NCBI GenBank assembly: GCA_028871795.1
Contig: JAGWMG010000012.1
Span: 1 to 64,000, forward strand
Direction of reading: 5' to 3'
Source: Alphaproteobacteria bacterium
GTDB lineage: Bacteria > Pseudomonadota > Alphaproteobacteria > Micropepsales > Micropepsaceae
DNA: 64,000 nt
Shown here: piece by piece, positions 41,025 through 49,292 of the stretch
Layout of the letters: the number at the start of each line of letters is the position of its first letter
Numbering within the stretch: the stretch's first letter is position 1
Notes under the pieces: generated by a model
The model's input: the letters and a program-made list of their open reading frames with translations, nothing else
The model's database searches: none
Told to the model about the DNA's origin: nothing
Position numbers and translations under genes: made by a program

Positions 41025-42170
41025 CTATAACCTCGCCCGCGGCATGATGCTTTCGATGAGTTCGTCGCTCCACCGCCTGTTCGCGGCGAGCGCTCGGCGC
41101 AGTGCCACGAAATCAACTTCCCGCCCGGTCTCCCGCGTGCCTTCGTTGAAGGCGCGAAAACCTGCGCGCGCTTCCGTCATCATGTTGAGGGCCAACCAGT
41201 CGCGCGAATTTTCCTTGTTGGCGTTCCATGCGGCAAGCTTCGGCTTGCGCAGCTCCTCTACGGTCTTGGTCGTACAATCCGGGAAAGTGTAGAGCAGCTT
41301 GGTGCACAGTGTTTCGACCTTCTCGTCGAGCAGGCTGAGATCGACGGTGCCGCGCTTCAACAGCGCCTGACCTTCGGCGGCGGCCGCGCCGGTCTTTGGC
41401 TCGCCGTGGATGATGCGCCCACATTCATCGAGGTAACGATCGGTCCAAACCAGCGGATTGGCTACATAGCTGCCGTCAACTTTGAGCGCCGGCACGACGT
41501 CGCAGATGACGCCGAGACGATAGGCCTTGTGCGCCGAGAACGGCTCGCAGAGCAGGCCCGAGACCATCGCCTGTTCGCAGCCGATCATGGTGGGCAGGAA
41601 GTCGGTCGCGCCGCCGATCGGGGCCGAACCGTGCTTGGGCCCGGCCTGGCCAAAGCGAGCGAGGTCCTGCGCAATCGAGAAGTCGCAGGCCATGCCGATT
41701 TCCTGACCGCCACCGACGCGCATGCCATTCACACGACAAATGACGGGTTTGTCACAGCCCAGGATGGCCGAGACCATGTCGTTGAAGAGCCGCATATACC
41801 CCCGGTATTCCTGGGGATTGCCGGCATAGTACTCGGCGTACTCTTTGGTATTGCCGCCGGTGCAAAATGCCTTATCGCCGGTTCCGGTAAAAACGACGGC
41901 GACGACATCGCGGGCGGCGCTTGCCTCGCGAAACGCGAAGATCACACTCTTGACCATCTCGGTTGTGTAAGAATTGAACTGGGCCGGGTTATCGAGCGTG
42001 ATCCACGCATTGTAGAGGCCCGCGACGGACTTGCCGTCTTCGCCTTTGGCCGGCCGCTTTTCGTAGCGCACGCCCTTGTTGGCGGTAAGCCAAACTTGTG
42101 CCGGGACCAGAGTATGATCCTTCGCAATCTGTTCGGCAGTGGTGACGCTATCGGCGGATTCCACGCTCAT
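41025..42170 (-). CDS. oah: 6-Oxocyclohex-1-ene-1-carbonyl-CoA hydrolase
   Basis: This 381-residue crotonase-superfamily enzyme is longer than ordinary hydratases, as Oah is (about 375-380). It begins with an extension (LVPAQVWLTANKGVRYEKRP), then DNPAQFNSYTTEMVKSVIFAF, TGTGDKAFCTGGNTKEYAEYY, RVNGMRVGGGQEIGMACDFS and RFGQAGPKHGSAP. Oah adds two waters to the ring ketone and opens it to 3-hydroxypimeloyl-CoA. The gene starts 11 bases after had and ends two bases before dch, so had-oah-dch are one unit. Confidence 0.94.
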   Translation of the reverse strand: MSVESADSVTTAEQIAKDHTLVPAQVWLTANKGVRYEKRPAKGEDGKSVAGLYNAWITLDNPAQFNSYTTEMVKSVIFAFREASAARDVVAVVFTGTGDKAFCTGGNTKEYAEYYAGNPQEYRGYMRLFNDMVSAILGCDKPVICRVNGMRVGGGQEIGMACDFSIAQDLARFGQAGPKHGSAPIGGATDFLPTMIGCEQAMVSGLLCEPFSAHKAYRLGVICDVVPALKVDGSYVANPLVWTDRYLDECGRIIHGEPKTGAAAAEGQALLKRGTVDLSLLDEKVETLCTKLLYTFPDCTTKTVEELRKPKLAAWNANKENSRDWLALNMMTEARAGFRAFNEGTRETGREVDFVALRRALAANRRWSDELIESIMPRARL

Positions 42171-42181
42171 AATCGCGCTCC

Positions 42182-43255
42182 TTAGCTAGTGGGGACAAGC
42201 ACGGCGCGGCGCTTGAGGGTCCCAACATGGGCCGCCTCGAACACCTGGTTGATCTCGCTGAGTGGATGCTTTTCGACGAACGGAGCGATTTTGACTCGGC
42301 CGGTCAACACGAGCTCCATGGCCTCAGGATAGAGATCGGGCGGACATCCCCAATTTCCGATCGCCCGCGCGTGAAATGCCATCAAGTTCGAGAGCCTTAT
42401 CTCGACCTTATCCATGGTGAATCCGACGACGGCGAGGGTCGCGCCATGATTGAGCAGAGCGAATGCCGTCTCCTGGCCGGCGCGGGTGCCTGAACATTCG
42501 AAAATAACCCATTCGCGCTGACGCAGACCATGTTCCTTGGCGAATGTCTGGATCGCAGTTTTAATTTCGCGCGAAGTCATTTGCTTGCAATTCAGGGTGA
42601 GCGCGACGCCATGTCCGGTAAGGGCGGCGAGTTTTTCTTCGTTCATGTCAATCGCGATAACGGTGGCTCCCAAAGCCGCCGCGATCTGGACGGCATATCC
42701 GCCGACGCCGCCAACCCCGTTGACGACAACGAGATCTCCATTCGTGACACCGGCCTGCACGACCGCCTGATAGGGTGTGGTCACTGCATCGGCGATCACC
42801 GAAAGGTCGGCCAGTTCGATCCCGGTTGCCGCCAGCCGGTCCTCATGGACAACACACAGTCCGCGCGCCGGCACGATGATGTGAGTGGCAAAACCACCAT
42901 GAATATCGTTGCCTGGCATCTTCTGGTTTGGGCAGATCGTCGCCTTGCCACGCCGGCAGGCATCGCATCGGCCACACGGGATCACTGCAGGAATAATGAT
43001 TGCGCGGTCGAGGTACTCGAGAACATCCGTGCCGGTTTCAACGACGTGACCGCTGATTTCATGCCCGAGCGTCAGCGGCAGTTCATGCTTGGTGCGCACA
43101 CCATCGTAATAATAGCCAAGATCGGTGTGGCAGACCCCGCAGCCGGCGATTTTGACCAGGACCTCATCGGCTCCCAGGATACCGATGTCAAATTCCACCG
43201 GGACAAATGGCTTGCCTGGACCCGTCATCATCCAGCGAACTGGTTTAACGCCCAT
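42182..43255 (-). CDS. had: 6-Hydroxycyclohex-1-ene-1-carbonyl-CoA dehydrogenase
   Basis: The 357-residue zinc alcohol dehydrogenase has catalytic-zinc residues in [14 protein letters not shown] and [11 protein letters not shown], structural-zinc cysteines in [17 protein letters not shown] and the NAD loop [13 protein letters not shown]. The ATG at 43255 is preceded by GGAGGG. Had oxidises the Dch product to 6-oxocyclohex-1-ene-1-carbonyl-CoA using NAD. It is the first gene of the long minus-strand operon had-oah-dch-bcrCBAD-fdx-SDR and faces korAB across a 197-bp control region. Confidence 0.93.
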   Translation of the reverse strand: MGVKPVRWMMTGPGKPFVPVEFDIGILGADEVLVKIAGCGVCHTDLGYYYDGVRTKHELPLTLGHEISGHVVETGTDVLEYLDRAIIIPAVIPCGRCDACRRGKATICPNQKMPGNDIHGGFATHIIVPARGLCVVHEDRLAATGIELADLSVIADAVTTPYQAVVQAGVTNGDLVVVNGVGGVGGYAVQIAAALGATVIAIDMNEEKLAALTGHGVALTLNCKQMTSREIKTAIQTFAKEHGLRQREWVIFECSGTRAGQETAFALLNHGATLAVVGFTMDKVEIRLSNLMAFHARAIGNWGCPPDLYPEAMELVLTGRVKIAPFVEKHPLSEINQVFEAAHVGTLKRRAVLVPTS

Positions 43256-43351
43256 CAGTCTGCCCTCCAATTCGACGCGTAAGCCCCTCGCCGGACCTGC
43301 CCGCAGCCTCACTTCTTTTCGCATTCTTTAATCGCGGACCGTGGGAATACC

Positions 43352-43365
43352 TTGATCAAAGTCAA
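43352..43365. promoter_or_regulatory. FNR/FixK-type box
   Basis: TTGAT CAAA GTCAA differs from the FNR consensus TTGAT-N4-ATCAA at one position. It lies 97 bp from the had start codon and 88 bp from the korA start codon, so one site could activate both transcripts without oxygen. The regulator could be an AadR-like Fnr protein; the Crp/Fnr gene at 63367 is another candidate. Confidence 0.6.
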
Positions 43366-43390
43366 AGAACGCTGCAAAATGGTATTCTAG

Positions 43391-43404
43391 TACCTAATTA
43401 CATA
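43391..43404 (+). promoter_or_regulatory. Element TACCTAATTACATA in the had/korA region
   Basis: This shares TAC-TAATTAC-T with the element upstream of badL (34357-34370). It lies between the FNR-type box and the korA start, where a bound repressor could block korA transcription. A BadM site is the working guess. Confidence 0.4.
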
Positions 43405-43452
43405 TTATAGTTGTGAGCCCGTCAAGCGGGCTGCGATCAGGGGATAGTGACA

Positions 43453-45171
43453 ATGGGAGCTTTGCCGAGCATCTCGATTGCCATCGTCGGCAGCGGCGGC
43501 GCCGGCGCTCTGACCGCGGCGGACGCCCTGCTTGAGGCGGCCGGCGCCGCCGGCTGGCATGGGCTCTTCACCCGCACCATGGGTCCGCAGATCCGCGGCG
43601 GTGAAGCGGCCGGTCTGCTTCGCCTGGCCATCCATCCGGTCGAATGCCTCCCGGACCATTTCGACCTTCTCATCGGCATCGACTGGCTGAACGCCCACCG
43701 TTTCGGCGCGGAAATCAAGCTCGGACCGCAGACCCTGGTGATCAGCGATCCCGGCAGCGGCGAGCCGCCGCCGATCGTGACGCAATCCGCTGCGCGCGTC
43801 GTGGAAATTCCGATGAAGGAGATGGCCAAGGCCGTTCTCGACGGGCGCGCCAACATGATCGCGCTCGGTATCGCCGGCCGCCTACTCGGCTTCACCACCG
43901 AGCAGGTGTTCGCGCCGATCGAGAAGCGTCTTGCCCACAAGGGCGCAACCGCCATCGAGGCCAGCCGGGCGGGAATCCTGGTCGGGTTTGGCGCGGCGGC
44001 AGGCATCGATTTCGACCGGCACCTCGCCGCGCCCACGCCGAACTCCGCCCGCCGCTGGCTGCTGTCGGGCAACGAGGCGACTGCCCTCGGTGCCATCCGC
44101 GGCGGTATCCGCTTCGCCGCCGCCTATCCGATCACGCCGGCGACGGAAATCCTCGAATGGCTGGCGCCGAACCTCGTCAAGGTCGGCGGCACGCTGCTGC
44201 AAGCCGAGGACGAACTCGCCGCCATCAACATGATTATCGGCTCATCATTCGGCGGCACGCCGGCCTTGACCGCGACCTCCGGGCCGGGGCTTTCGCTGAT
44301 GATCGAAGCGCTCGGGCTTGCTACCGCGGCGGAAATCCCGGTCGTGGTGGTGGACGTGATGCGCGGCGGCCCATCGACCGGCATTCCCACCAAATCCGAA
44401 CAGGGCGATCTGAACATCGCCATCTACGGCTTGCACGGCGACGCGCCGCATCTGGTGCTGGCGCCGCAATCGGTCGGCGACTGCCTATTCACGACCCAAT
44501 GGGCGACCTATCTTGCAGAAGTGCTGCAAGCCCCGGCCATCATCCTGTCGGACCAGTTCATGGGACAATCGCGCGCGGCCATCGAGCGGCCGGCGGACGT
44601 CGCTTTCATCGGCGCGCGCACGCTCGCCGCCGACATTGCCGGCGCCTATAAGCGTTACGCCATGGCGGTTAACGGCGTGTCGCCGATGGCTATTCCGGGA
44701 ACCAGCGGCGGCCAATATACCGCCGACGGCCTCACCCATTCCGAGCGCGGCACACCGACCAGCGGCGCGGCCGATCATTCGGCTCAGCTCGACAAGCGGC
44801 GGGACAAGCTCGAACATTTCAACTTCGGCGACCATTGGGCAAGCGTCGAAGGCAATGGCAATCTCGCGGTCATAACCTGGGGCTCGCTTACCGGCGCCGC
44901 GCGCGAAGCGGCCGGACGCGCCGTCGCCGATGGCATCGATGCCCGCGTCGTTGCGCCGCGCCTTCTGTCGCCGGTCCGGCCGGAACAGATGACAGCCGCT
45001 CTCGAGGGCGTCAAACGCATCCTGGTCGTCGAACAGACGCACGGTGGCCAGTTCCACAAGTACCTGCGGGCGCACTACGACCTGCCCGCGCCGGTTCGCG
45101 TGTTCCACCGGCCGGGGCCTCTGCCGATCACGGCCGGCGAGATCCATCGTGCGATCATGGGATGGAAATAG
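43453..45171 (+). CDS. korA: 2-Oxoacid:ferredoxin oxidoreductase, fused gamma-alpha subunit
   Basis: The 572-residue protein joins a gamma domain (residues about 5-185; SIAIVGSGGAGALTAADALLE, FTRTMGPQIRGGEAAGLLRLA) to an alpha, pyrimidine-binding domain (from LLSGNEATALGAIRGGIRFAAAYPITPATEI onward). It ends with a C-terminal domain III (RILVVEQTHGGQFHKYLRAHYDLP). The ATG at 43453 is nine bases after AGGGG; an in-frame GTG at 43447 is too close. Such fusions form 2-oxoglutarate:ferredoxin oxidoreductases and are encoded with benzoyl-CoA reductase genes in Thauera, where the enzyme re-reduces the ferredoxin. The same role is likely here. Confidence 0.9.
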   Translation: MGALPSISIAIVGSGGAGALTAADALLEAAGAAGWHGLFTRTMGPQIRGGEAAGLLRLAIHPVECLPDHFDLLIGIDWLNAHRFGAEIKLGPQTLVISDPGSGEPPPIVTQSAARVVEIPMKEMAKAVLDGRANMIALGIAGRLLGFTTEQVFAPIEKRLAHKGATAIEASRAGILVGFGAAAGIDFDRHLAAPTPNSARRWLLSGNEATALGAIRGGIRFAAAYPITPATEILEWLAPNLVKVGGTLLQAEDELAAINMIIGSSFGGTPALTATSGPGLSLMIEALGLATAAEIPVVVVDVMRGGPSTGIPTKSEQGDLNIAIYGLHGDAPHLVLAPQSVGDCLFTTQWATYLAEVLQAPAIILSDQFMGQSRAAIERPADVAFIGARTLAADIAGAYKRYAMAVNGVSPMAIPGTSGGQYTADGLTHSERGTPTSGAADHSAQLDKRRDKLEHFNFGDHWASVEGNGNLAVITWGSLTGAAREAAGRAVADGIDARVVAPRLLSPVRPEQMTAALEGVKRILVVEQTHGGQFHKYLRAHYDLPAPVRVFHRPGPLPITAGEIHRAIMGWK

Positions 45172-45173
45172 CC

Positions 45174-46010
45174 ATGTCGAGCGTCAATAAGCGCCTGGCC
45201 GCCAAGCCGGCGGATTACAAATCCGGCGAGAAGCCGATCTGGTGTCCCGGTTGCGGCGACCATCACGTGCTGATGTCGTTCACCCGCGCGTTCGCGCAAC
45301 TGGGCCTGCCCTCCGAGCAGATCGCCGTTATCTCCGGCATCGGCTGCTCGTCGCGCATCCCCGCCTACACGAATTGCTATGGTTTTCACGGCGTGCATGG
45401 CCGCTCACTCGCCCTCGCCGCCGGCCTGAAAGTGACACGGCCAGACCTCACGGTGGTTGTCGCCAGCGGTGACGGCGACGGCTACTCGATCGGCGGCAAC
45501 CACTTCCTGCACGCTTGCCGCCGAAACATCGACATGACCTATGTGGTGATGGACAATCACATCTACGGCATGACAAAGGGACAGCCCTCACCGACGACGG
45601 AACCGGAGTTCGACACCGCGCTGTCGCCCGGCGGCACCCGTGTGCGGCCGTTCCATCCGCTGGTCATCGCGCTCGCCTCTGGGGCGAACTTCATCGCCCG
45701 CTGCTTCTCCGGCCAACCGAACGAAACCGCTGAAGTGCTGGTGGAGGCGATCCGGCACCCGGGATTCTCGTTTGTCGAAATTCTCAGCCCCTGCGTGACC
45801 TTTCGCCCCGACGAAAAGGCGTGGAAAGACTTGGTGCGCCCGGCCCCGGTCGCCCCGACCAACGATCAGGGCAAAGCGGCGCGCCGGCTTATGACCGACG
45901 ACGGTTTCAACGTCGGAATTCTATACCGCGGCAATCGCACGCCGTTTCAAGCCATGGTCGGCACATGCAACACTGACTTATTGGAGTTGGAGAAAGACTT
46001 CGAGTTATGA
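45174..46010 (+). CDS. korB: 2-Oxoacid:ferredoxin oxidoreductase, beta subunit
   Basis: This 278-residue subunit carries the ThDP motif GDGDGYSIGGNHFLHACRRN followed by MDNHIYGMTKGQPSPTT. Its cysteines for one [4Fe-4S] cluster are in IWCPGCGDHHV, GIGCSSRI and probably SPCVTF. The ATG at 45174 follows korA by two bases; an in-frame ATG at 45162 would overlap the korA stop. With KorA it oxidises 2-oxoglutarate, or another 2-oxoacid, to the acyl-CoA and CO2 with electrons going to ferredoxin. That links the citric-acid cycle to the energy-demanding ring reduction. Confidence 0.92.
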   Translation: MSSVNKRLAAKPADYKSGEKPIWCPGCGDHHVLMSFTRAFAQLGLPSEQIAVISGIGCSSRIPAYTNCYGFHGVHGRSLALAAGLKVTRPDLTVVVASGDGDGYSIGGNHFLHACRRNIDMTYVVMDNHIYGMTKGQPSPTTEPEFDTALSPGGTRVRPFHPLVIALASGANFIARCFSGQPNETAEVLVEAIRHPGFSFVEILSPCVTFRPDEKAWKDLVRPAPVAPTNDQGKAARRLMTDDGFNVGILYRGNRTPFQAMVGTCNTDLLELEKDFEL

Positions 46011-46178
46011 GCAAGGCACCGGGCATTCCAAAGGTCTCCAGCCCTTACTGTGTCTGTCAACTTAGGCTTGAGCGACCTGCACGATCGTTGTATGCGCTGC
46101 CTCGCGCCGTGTCCGGAAAAATTCAACCCGACCTGCTCCGCGATCAAGCAAGCAGGGCCAACGAAGCGGAGTTTGACG

Positions 46179-47387
46179 GTGAGCTTTGATCGTGTGGAAA
46201 TCCCTTACGGCGCATACTGGTCCACGCCGTTTGTGCGATGGCAAGGCGCATTTCAGCATCTGCATGCGATGCGCTTTGCCGCGCATGTTGCCAAGGCCGA
46301 GCTCGCCAAGCGGAACATTTCGCCCCAGGTGTTTGATTTCGGCGTGTTTGGAATGACCGTCGTTCAGTTTCAATCCTTCTATGGGGCGCCATGGCCGCTC
46401 TATGAGATTGGTGCGACCAGAATCTCCGGCCCCATGTTGAGCCAGGTTTGTGCAACCGGCGTGCGGGCGCTCATCGCGGGCGCAAGCGAGATCCAGACCG
46501 GCCTGGCGACTGTCGCGCTGACGATCACCGCCGACCGCTGCTCCAATGGACCGCACATCTATTTTCCGGCACCCCGCGGCCCCGGTGGCACCGGGACGAC
46601 GGAAGACCAGGTGTTGTATAACTTCTCGCACGATCCGATTGGCGGTCACGCCATGGGCGACACGGCCGAGAACGTGGCGATCAAGTATGGGATCACCACC
46701 GAGCAGCAACACGCCGTCGTTCTGCGCCGGTATGAGCAGTATCAGGATGCCGTAGCCAACGGCCGCAAGTTTCAAAAGCGCTACATGACCCTGCCATTTC
46801 CGGTGCCCAAGCCGAATTTCCGGGGCGAAGACACGGCCATCGAAGGCGATGAAGGCATCACCGCATCTACGGCTGAAGGTTTGGCGAAGCTCAAGCCGAT
46901 AAAGGAAGGGGGCACCCTCACTTTCGGCGGGCAAACCCACCCGGCGGACGGCAATGCGGGCATTGTTCTAGCGCTGCCCGAAAAGGCCGCAGAGCTAAGC
47001 CAAAACCCCAACATTCGTATTCGCATCCGCGCCTTTGGTCAGGGACGCGCCGAGGTCGCTTTCATGCCGGAGGCCCCGATTTTCGCCTCGAAGGCCGCCC
47101 TGGACCGCGCTGGAGTCTCGATCAAGGACATCGCCGCCATCAAATCGCACAACCCTTTCGCCGTGAACGATATCGCCTTCGCCCAGGCGACCGGTGCCGA
47201 TTTGAACTCGATGAACAACTTTGGCTGCTCGCTGATCTGGGGACACCCGCAAGGCCCCACAGGATCGCGCGGCATCATAGAACTGATCGAGGAATTGGTT
47301 CTCCGGGGCGGGGGCCTGGGTCTGTTCCAAGGCTGCGCGGCAGGCGATTCGTCGCTTGCGACGGTGATCGAGGTTTCGGATCGCTAA
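46179..47387 (+). CDS. Thiolase-family acyltransferase
   Basis: From the GTG at 46179 the protein has 402 residues and begins SFDRVEIPYGAYWSTPFVRW, a start seen in non-standard acetyl-CoA acetyltransferases. The nucleophile Cys is in LSQVCATGVRAL, the catalytic His in KSHNPFAVND, and the second Cys region reads FQGCAAGDSSL in place of the common CIGGGxG. It lies downstream of korAB on the same strand. A thiolase is needed to cleave 3-oxopimeloyl-CoA to glutaryl-CoA and acetyl-CoA. An in-frame stretch of 43 codons before the GTG has an odd Cys-rich sequence but no ribosome site. Confidence 0.82.
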   Translation: MSFDRVEIPYGAYWSTPFVRWQGAFQHLHAMRFAAHVAKAELAKRNISPQVFDFGVFGMTVVQFQSFYGAPWPLYEIGATRISGPMLSQVCATGVRALIAGASEIQTGLATVALTITADRCSNGPHIYFPAPRGPGGTGTTEDQVLYNFSHDPIGGHAMGDTAENVAIKYGITTEQQHAVVLRRYEQYQDAVANGRKFQKRYMTLPFPVPKPNFRGEDTAIEGDEGITASTAEGLAKLKPIKEGGTLTFGGQTHPADGNAGIVLALPEKAAELSQNPNIRIRIRAFGQGRAEVAFMPEAPIFASKAALDRAGVSIKDIAAIKSHNPFAVNDIAFAQATGADLNSMNNFGCSLIWGHPQGPTGSRGIIELIEELVLRGGGLGLFQGCAAGDSSLATVIEVSDR

Positions 47388-47520
47388 AATCGGCGGACGC
47401 GCTCCAAAGGGGCAAAGATTCCGAGATGCCGCCAACACGGCTTTTCCGATAACGCCTGTGCGGCTATCCTGCCCGGCCGATGGGCCCCGTCGCATGGGGT
47501 TCACGTGAGCGGGGGAGAAC

Positions 47521-48672
47521 ATGAACAGGCGGGCGATCATCATCGCCTCTTTGATCGGCGTCGCAGTTGCAGTCGCGCTCGGTTACGGGTTCTGGCGCTA
47601 TGCGAATGCCCCGCTCAAGGGCATTCAACCGGTCGATGCGCACGTCGCCGCTTTCGATGCGATCGGAATGGATGCCGGCCGTGGAAACTTCGTTGCCATC
47701 CAGCCTTGGATGATGCCGGGCGATTATGCCAATACCGAAACCCTTTTCGCCAAGCTCGATGGCTACTTTGCCGCCGCAAAGACGAAAGGCTGGCTGAACG
47801 CCAAGACCATCGTGGTCCTGCCCGAATATATCGGCACTTGGCTGGCCGCGGCGGACGAAGGCGCAAGCGCCTATCGCGGCAAGCATGTCGGCCCGGCGAT
47901 GGCCGCGCTGGCGCTGTCGCATCCCTTGTCGTTCCTGCACTGGTATTTTTCGGCGCCTGCCGTCTCCGACAAGGCGGAATGGGCGCTGTTCACGCTCAAA
48001 TCCGAATCCATGGCGCGGGATTATCAAAGCATCTTCGGCAGACTGGCGAAGAAATATGGCGTGACGCTGGTGGCCGGTTCCATTGTGCTGCCGGAGCCGC
48101 ATATCGCGAACGGGCGCATCGCGGTCCGTCCCGGCGGCAGGCTCTATAACGTCTCCGCCCTGTTCGCAGCGGACGGAAAGGTCGTGACGCCGCTGGTTGT
48201 CAAAGCCTATCCCATCGCCGAGGAACAGGAGTTCCTCGCGGCAGGGCGCGTGGAGGACATTCCCGTTTTCGACACGCCGACCGGGCGGCTGGCCGTGTTG
48301 ATTTGCGCTGATTCCTGGTATCCGCTTTCCTACCGGCGCATCGCCGAAGAACATGCGCAGCTCCTCGCCATTCCATCCTATTCGACGGTCGACAATTCCT
48401 GGGCCGCGCCCTGGCCGGGCTACGACGGTGCGCCCGCGCCTGCCGATGTCGACCGCCGCGACATCAAAACGATCACGCTTGGCGAGGCCTGGCTGAAATA
48501 CAGCATGGGCGGGCGGGCCGCTGCGGCGGGGATCGAAGCGGGCGTGAACGTCTTTCTGCGCGGGAAATTCTGGGATCTGGGCACGGACGGCGATACGATT
48601 TCCTTCCGGGGCGGCAACGCCTCGCGCGTGCCCGAGCGGCACGGCGCCGTACTCCTCAATCAATGGTTATGA
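47521..48672 (+). CDS. Membrane-anchored carbon-nitrogen hydrolase (nitrilase superfamily)
   Basis: The 383-residue protein has an N-terminal membrane segment (residues about 5-25; AIIIASLIGVAVAVALGYGFW) and then a nitrilase fold. The catalytic triad is Glu102 (VVLPEYIGTW), Lys228 (VVKAYPIAE) and Cys262 (LICADSWYP). Family enzymes hydrolyse nitriles, amides or N-carbamoyl groups, or transfer acyl groups, as apolipoprotein N-acyltransferase does. The lone N-terminal helix places the domain on the outer face of the membrane or anchors it on the inner face; topology is not decided. It overlaps the leader of the Tat-exported gene downstream, so the three genes to 50837 form one operon. The substrate is unknown. 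Confidence 0.82.
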   Translation: MNRRAIIIASLIGVAVAVALGYGFWRYANAPLKGIQPVDAHVAAFDAIGMDAGRGNFVAIQPWMMPGDYANTETLFAKLDGYFAAAKTKGWLNAKTIVVLPEYIGTWLAAADEGASAYRGKHVGPAMAALALSHPLSFLHWYFSAPAVSDKAEWALFTLKSESMARDYQSIFGRLAKKYGVTLVAGSIVLPEPHIANGRIAVRPGGRLYNVSALFAADGKVVTPLVVKAYPIAEEQEFLAAGRVEDIPVFDTPTGRLAVLICADSWYPLSYRRIAEEHAQLLAIPSYSTVDNSWAAPWPGYDGAPAPADVDRRDIKTITLGEAWLKYSMGGRAAAAGIEAGVNVFLRGKFWDLGTDGDTISFRGGNASRVPERHGAVLLNQWL

Positions 48673-48686
48673 ACTGGGGGCGAACG

Positions 48687-49289
48687 ATGATCGGGAACGG
48701 CGTGTCGCGTCGCGGTTTTCTGGGCGCCGGTGCTGTGGGGACAACGGCGCTGGTTACCGCCGGAAGCTGGTTCTGGTGGGACGGCGGCGACGCGACCTAT
48801 CGCGCTATGATCGGCGGTGCCGTGCCCGCAGTGCTGAACGTGAAGGAACTGGCGATTTTGGGCGCGTTGGCCGAGACGGTGATCGCGGTAGCACCTGGCG
48901 CGCCCACGGCCGGAGAAGCCGAAACCGCGCGGCGCATCGACCGCGAACTCGTCTTTCACAAGGGCAGCAAACTCGTTTCCGACGTGAAGGCATCGCTGAT
49001 AATGCTGGAGCATCTGCCTGCCCTTGATTTTCTGGGCACGCGATTCACCGCGCTTGACGCCGCCGACAAAACCCACTTCCTCAGGAATTGCGAAACCTCG
49101 TCCTGGTCCGCGCGCGTACAAGCTTTTACCGGGCTCAAATTCCTGATCCTGTTCTTCTACTACGCCGACAGCCGCACCTGGCGTTCGGTCGGCTATGGCG
49201 GCCCGCAGGTGGCGGGAAAATTCTTCGAGGGCGGCAACACCATCGCCAATCTTCCGCCCGTCGCGGGCGCGCAGGCGCGGGGAGCCTGA
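48687..49289 (+). CDS. Tat-exported small subunit, gluconate 2-dehydrogenase subunit 3 family
   Basis: From the ATG at 48687, with GGGGG six bases upstream, the protein has 200 residues. Starts at 48663 or 48669 are possible. The N-terminus has a twin-arginine signal (VSRRGFLGAGAVGTTALVTAG). The mature part has ALAETVIAVAPGAPTAGEAE and near the end RTWRSVGYGGPQVAGKF, typical of subunit 3 of FAD-dependent membrane dehydrogenases. These small subunits carry the catalytic GMC subunit through the Tat system. The GMC gene follows after three bases. Confidence 0.8.
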   Translation: MIGNGVSRRGFLGAGAVGTTALVTAGSWFWWDGGDATYRAMIGGAVPAVLNVKELAILGALAETVIAVAPGAPTAGEAETARRIDRELVFHKGSKLVSDVKASLIMLEHLPALDFLGTRFTALDAADKTHFLRNCETSSWSARVQAFTGLKFLILFFYYADSRTWRSVGYGGPQVAGKFFEGGNTIANLPPVAGAQARGA

Positions 49290-49292
49290 ACC

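Noticed and set aside
46062..46940. A 292-codon minus-strand frame opposite the thiolase
   Set aside because: The thiolase has catalytic Cys and His motifs in the plus frame; the minus frame is a shadow.
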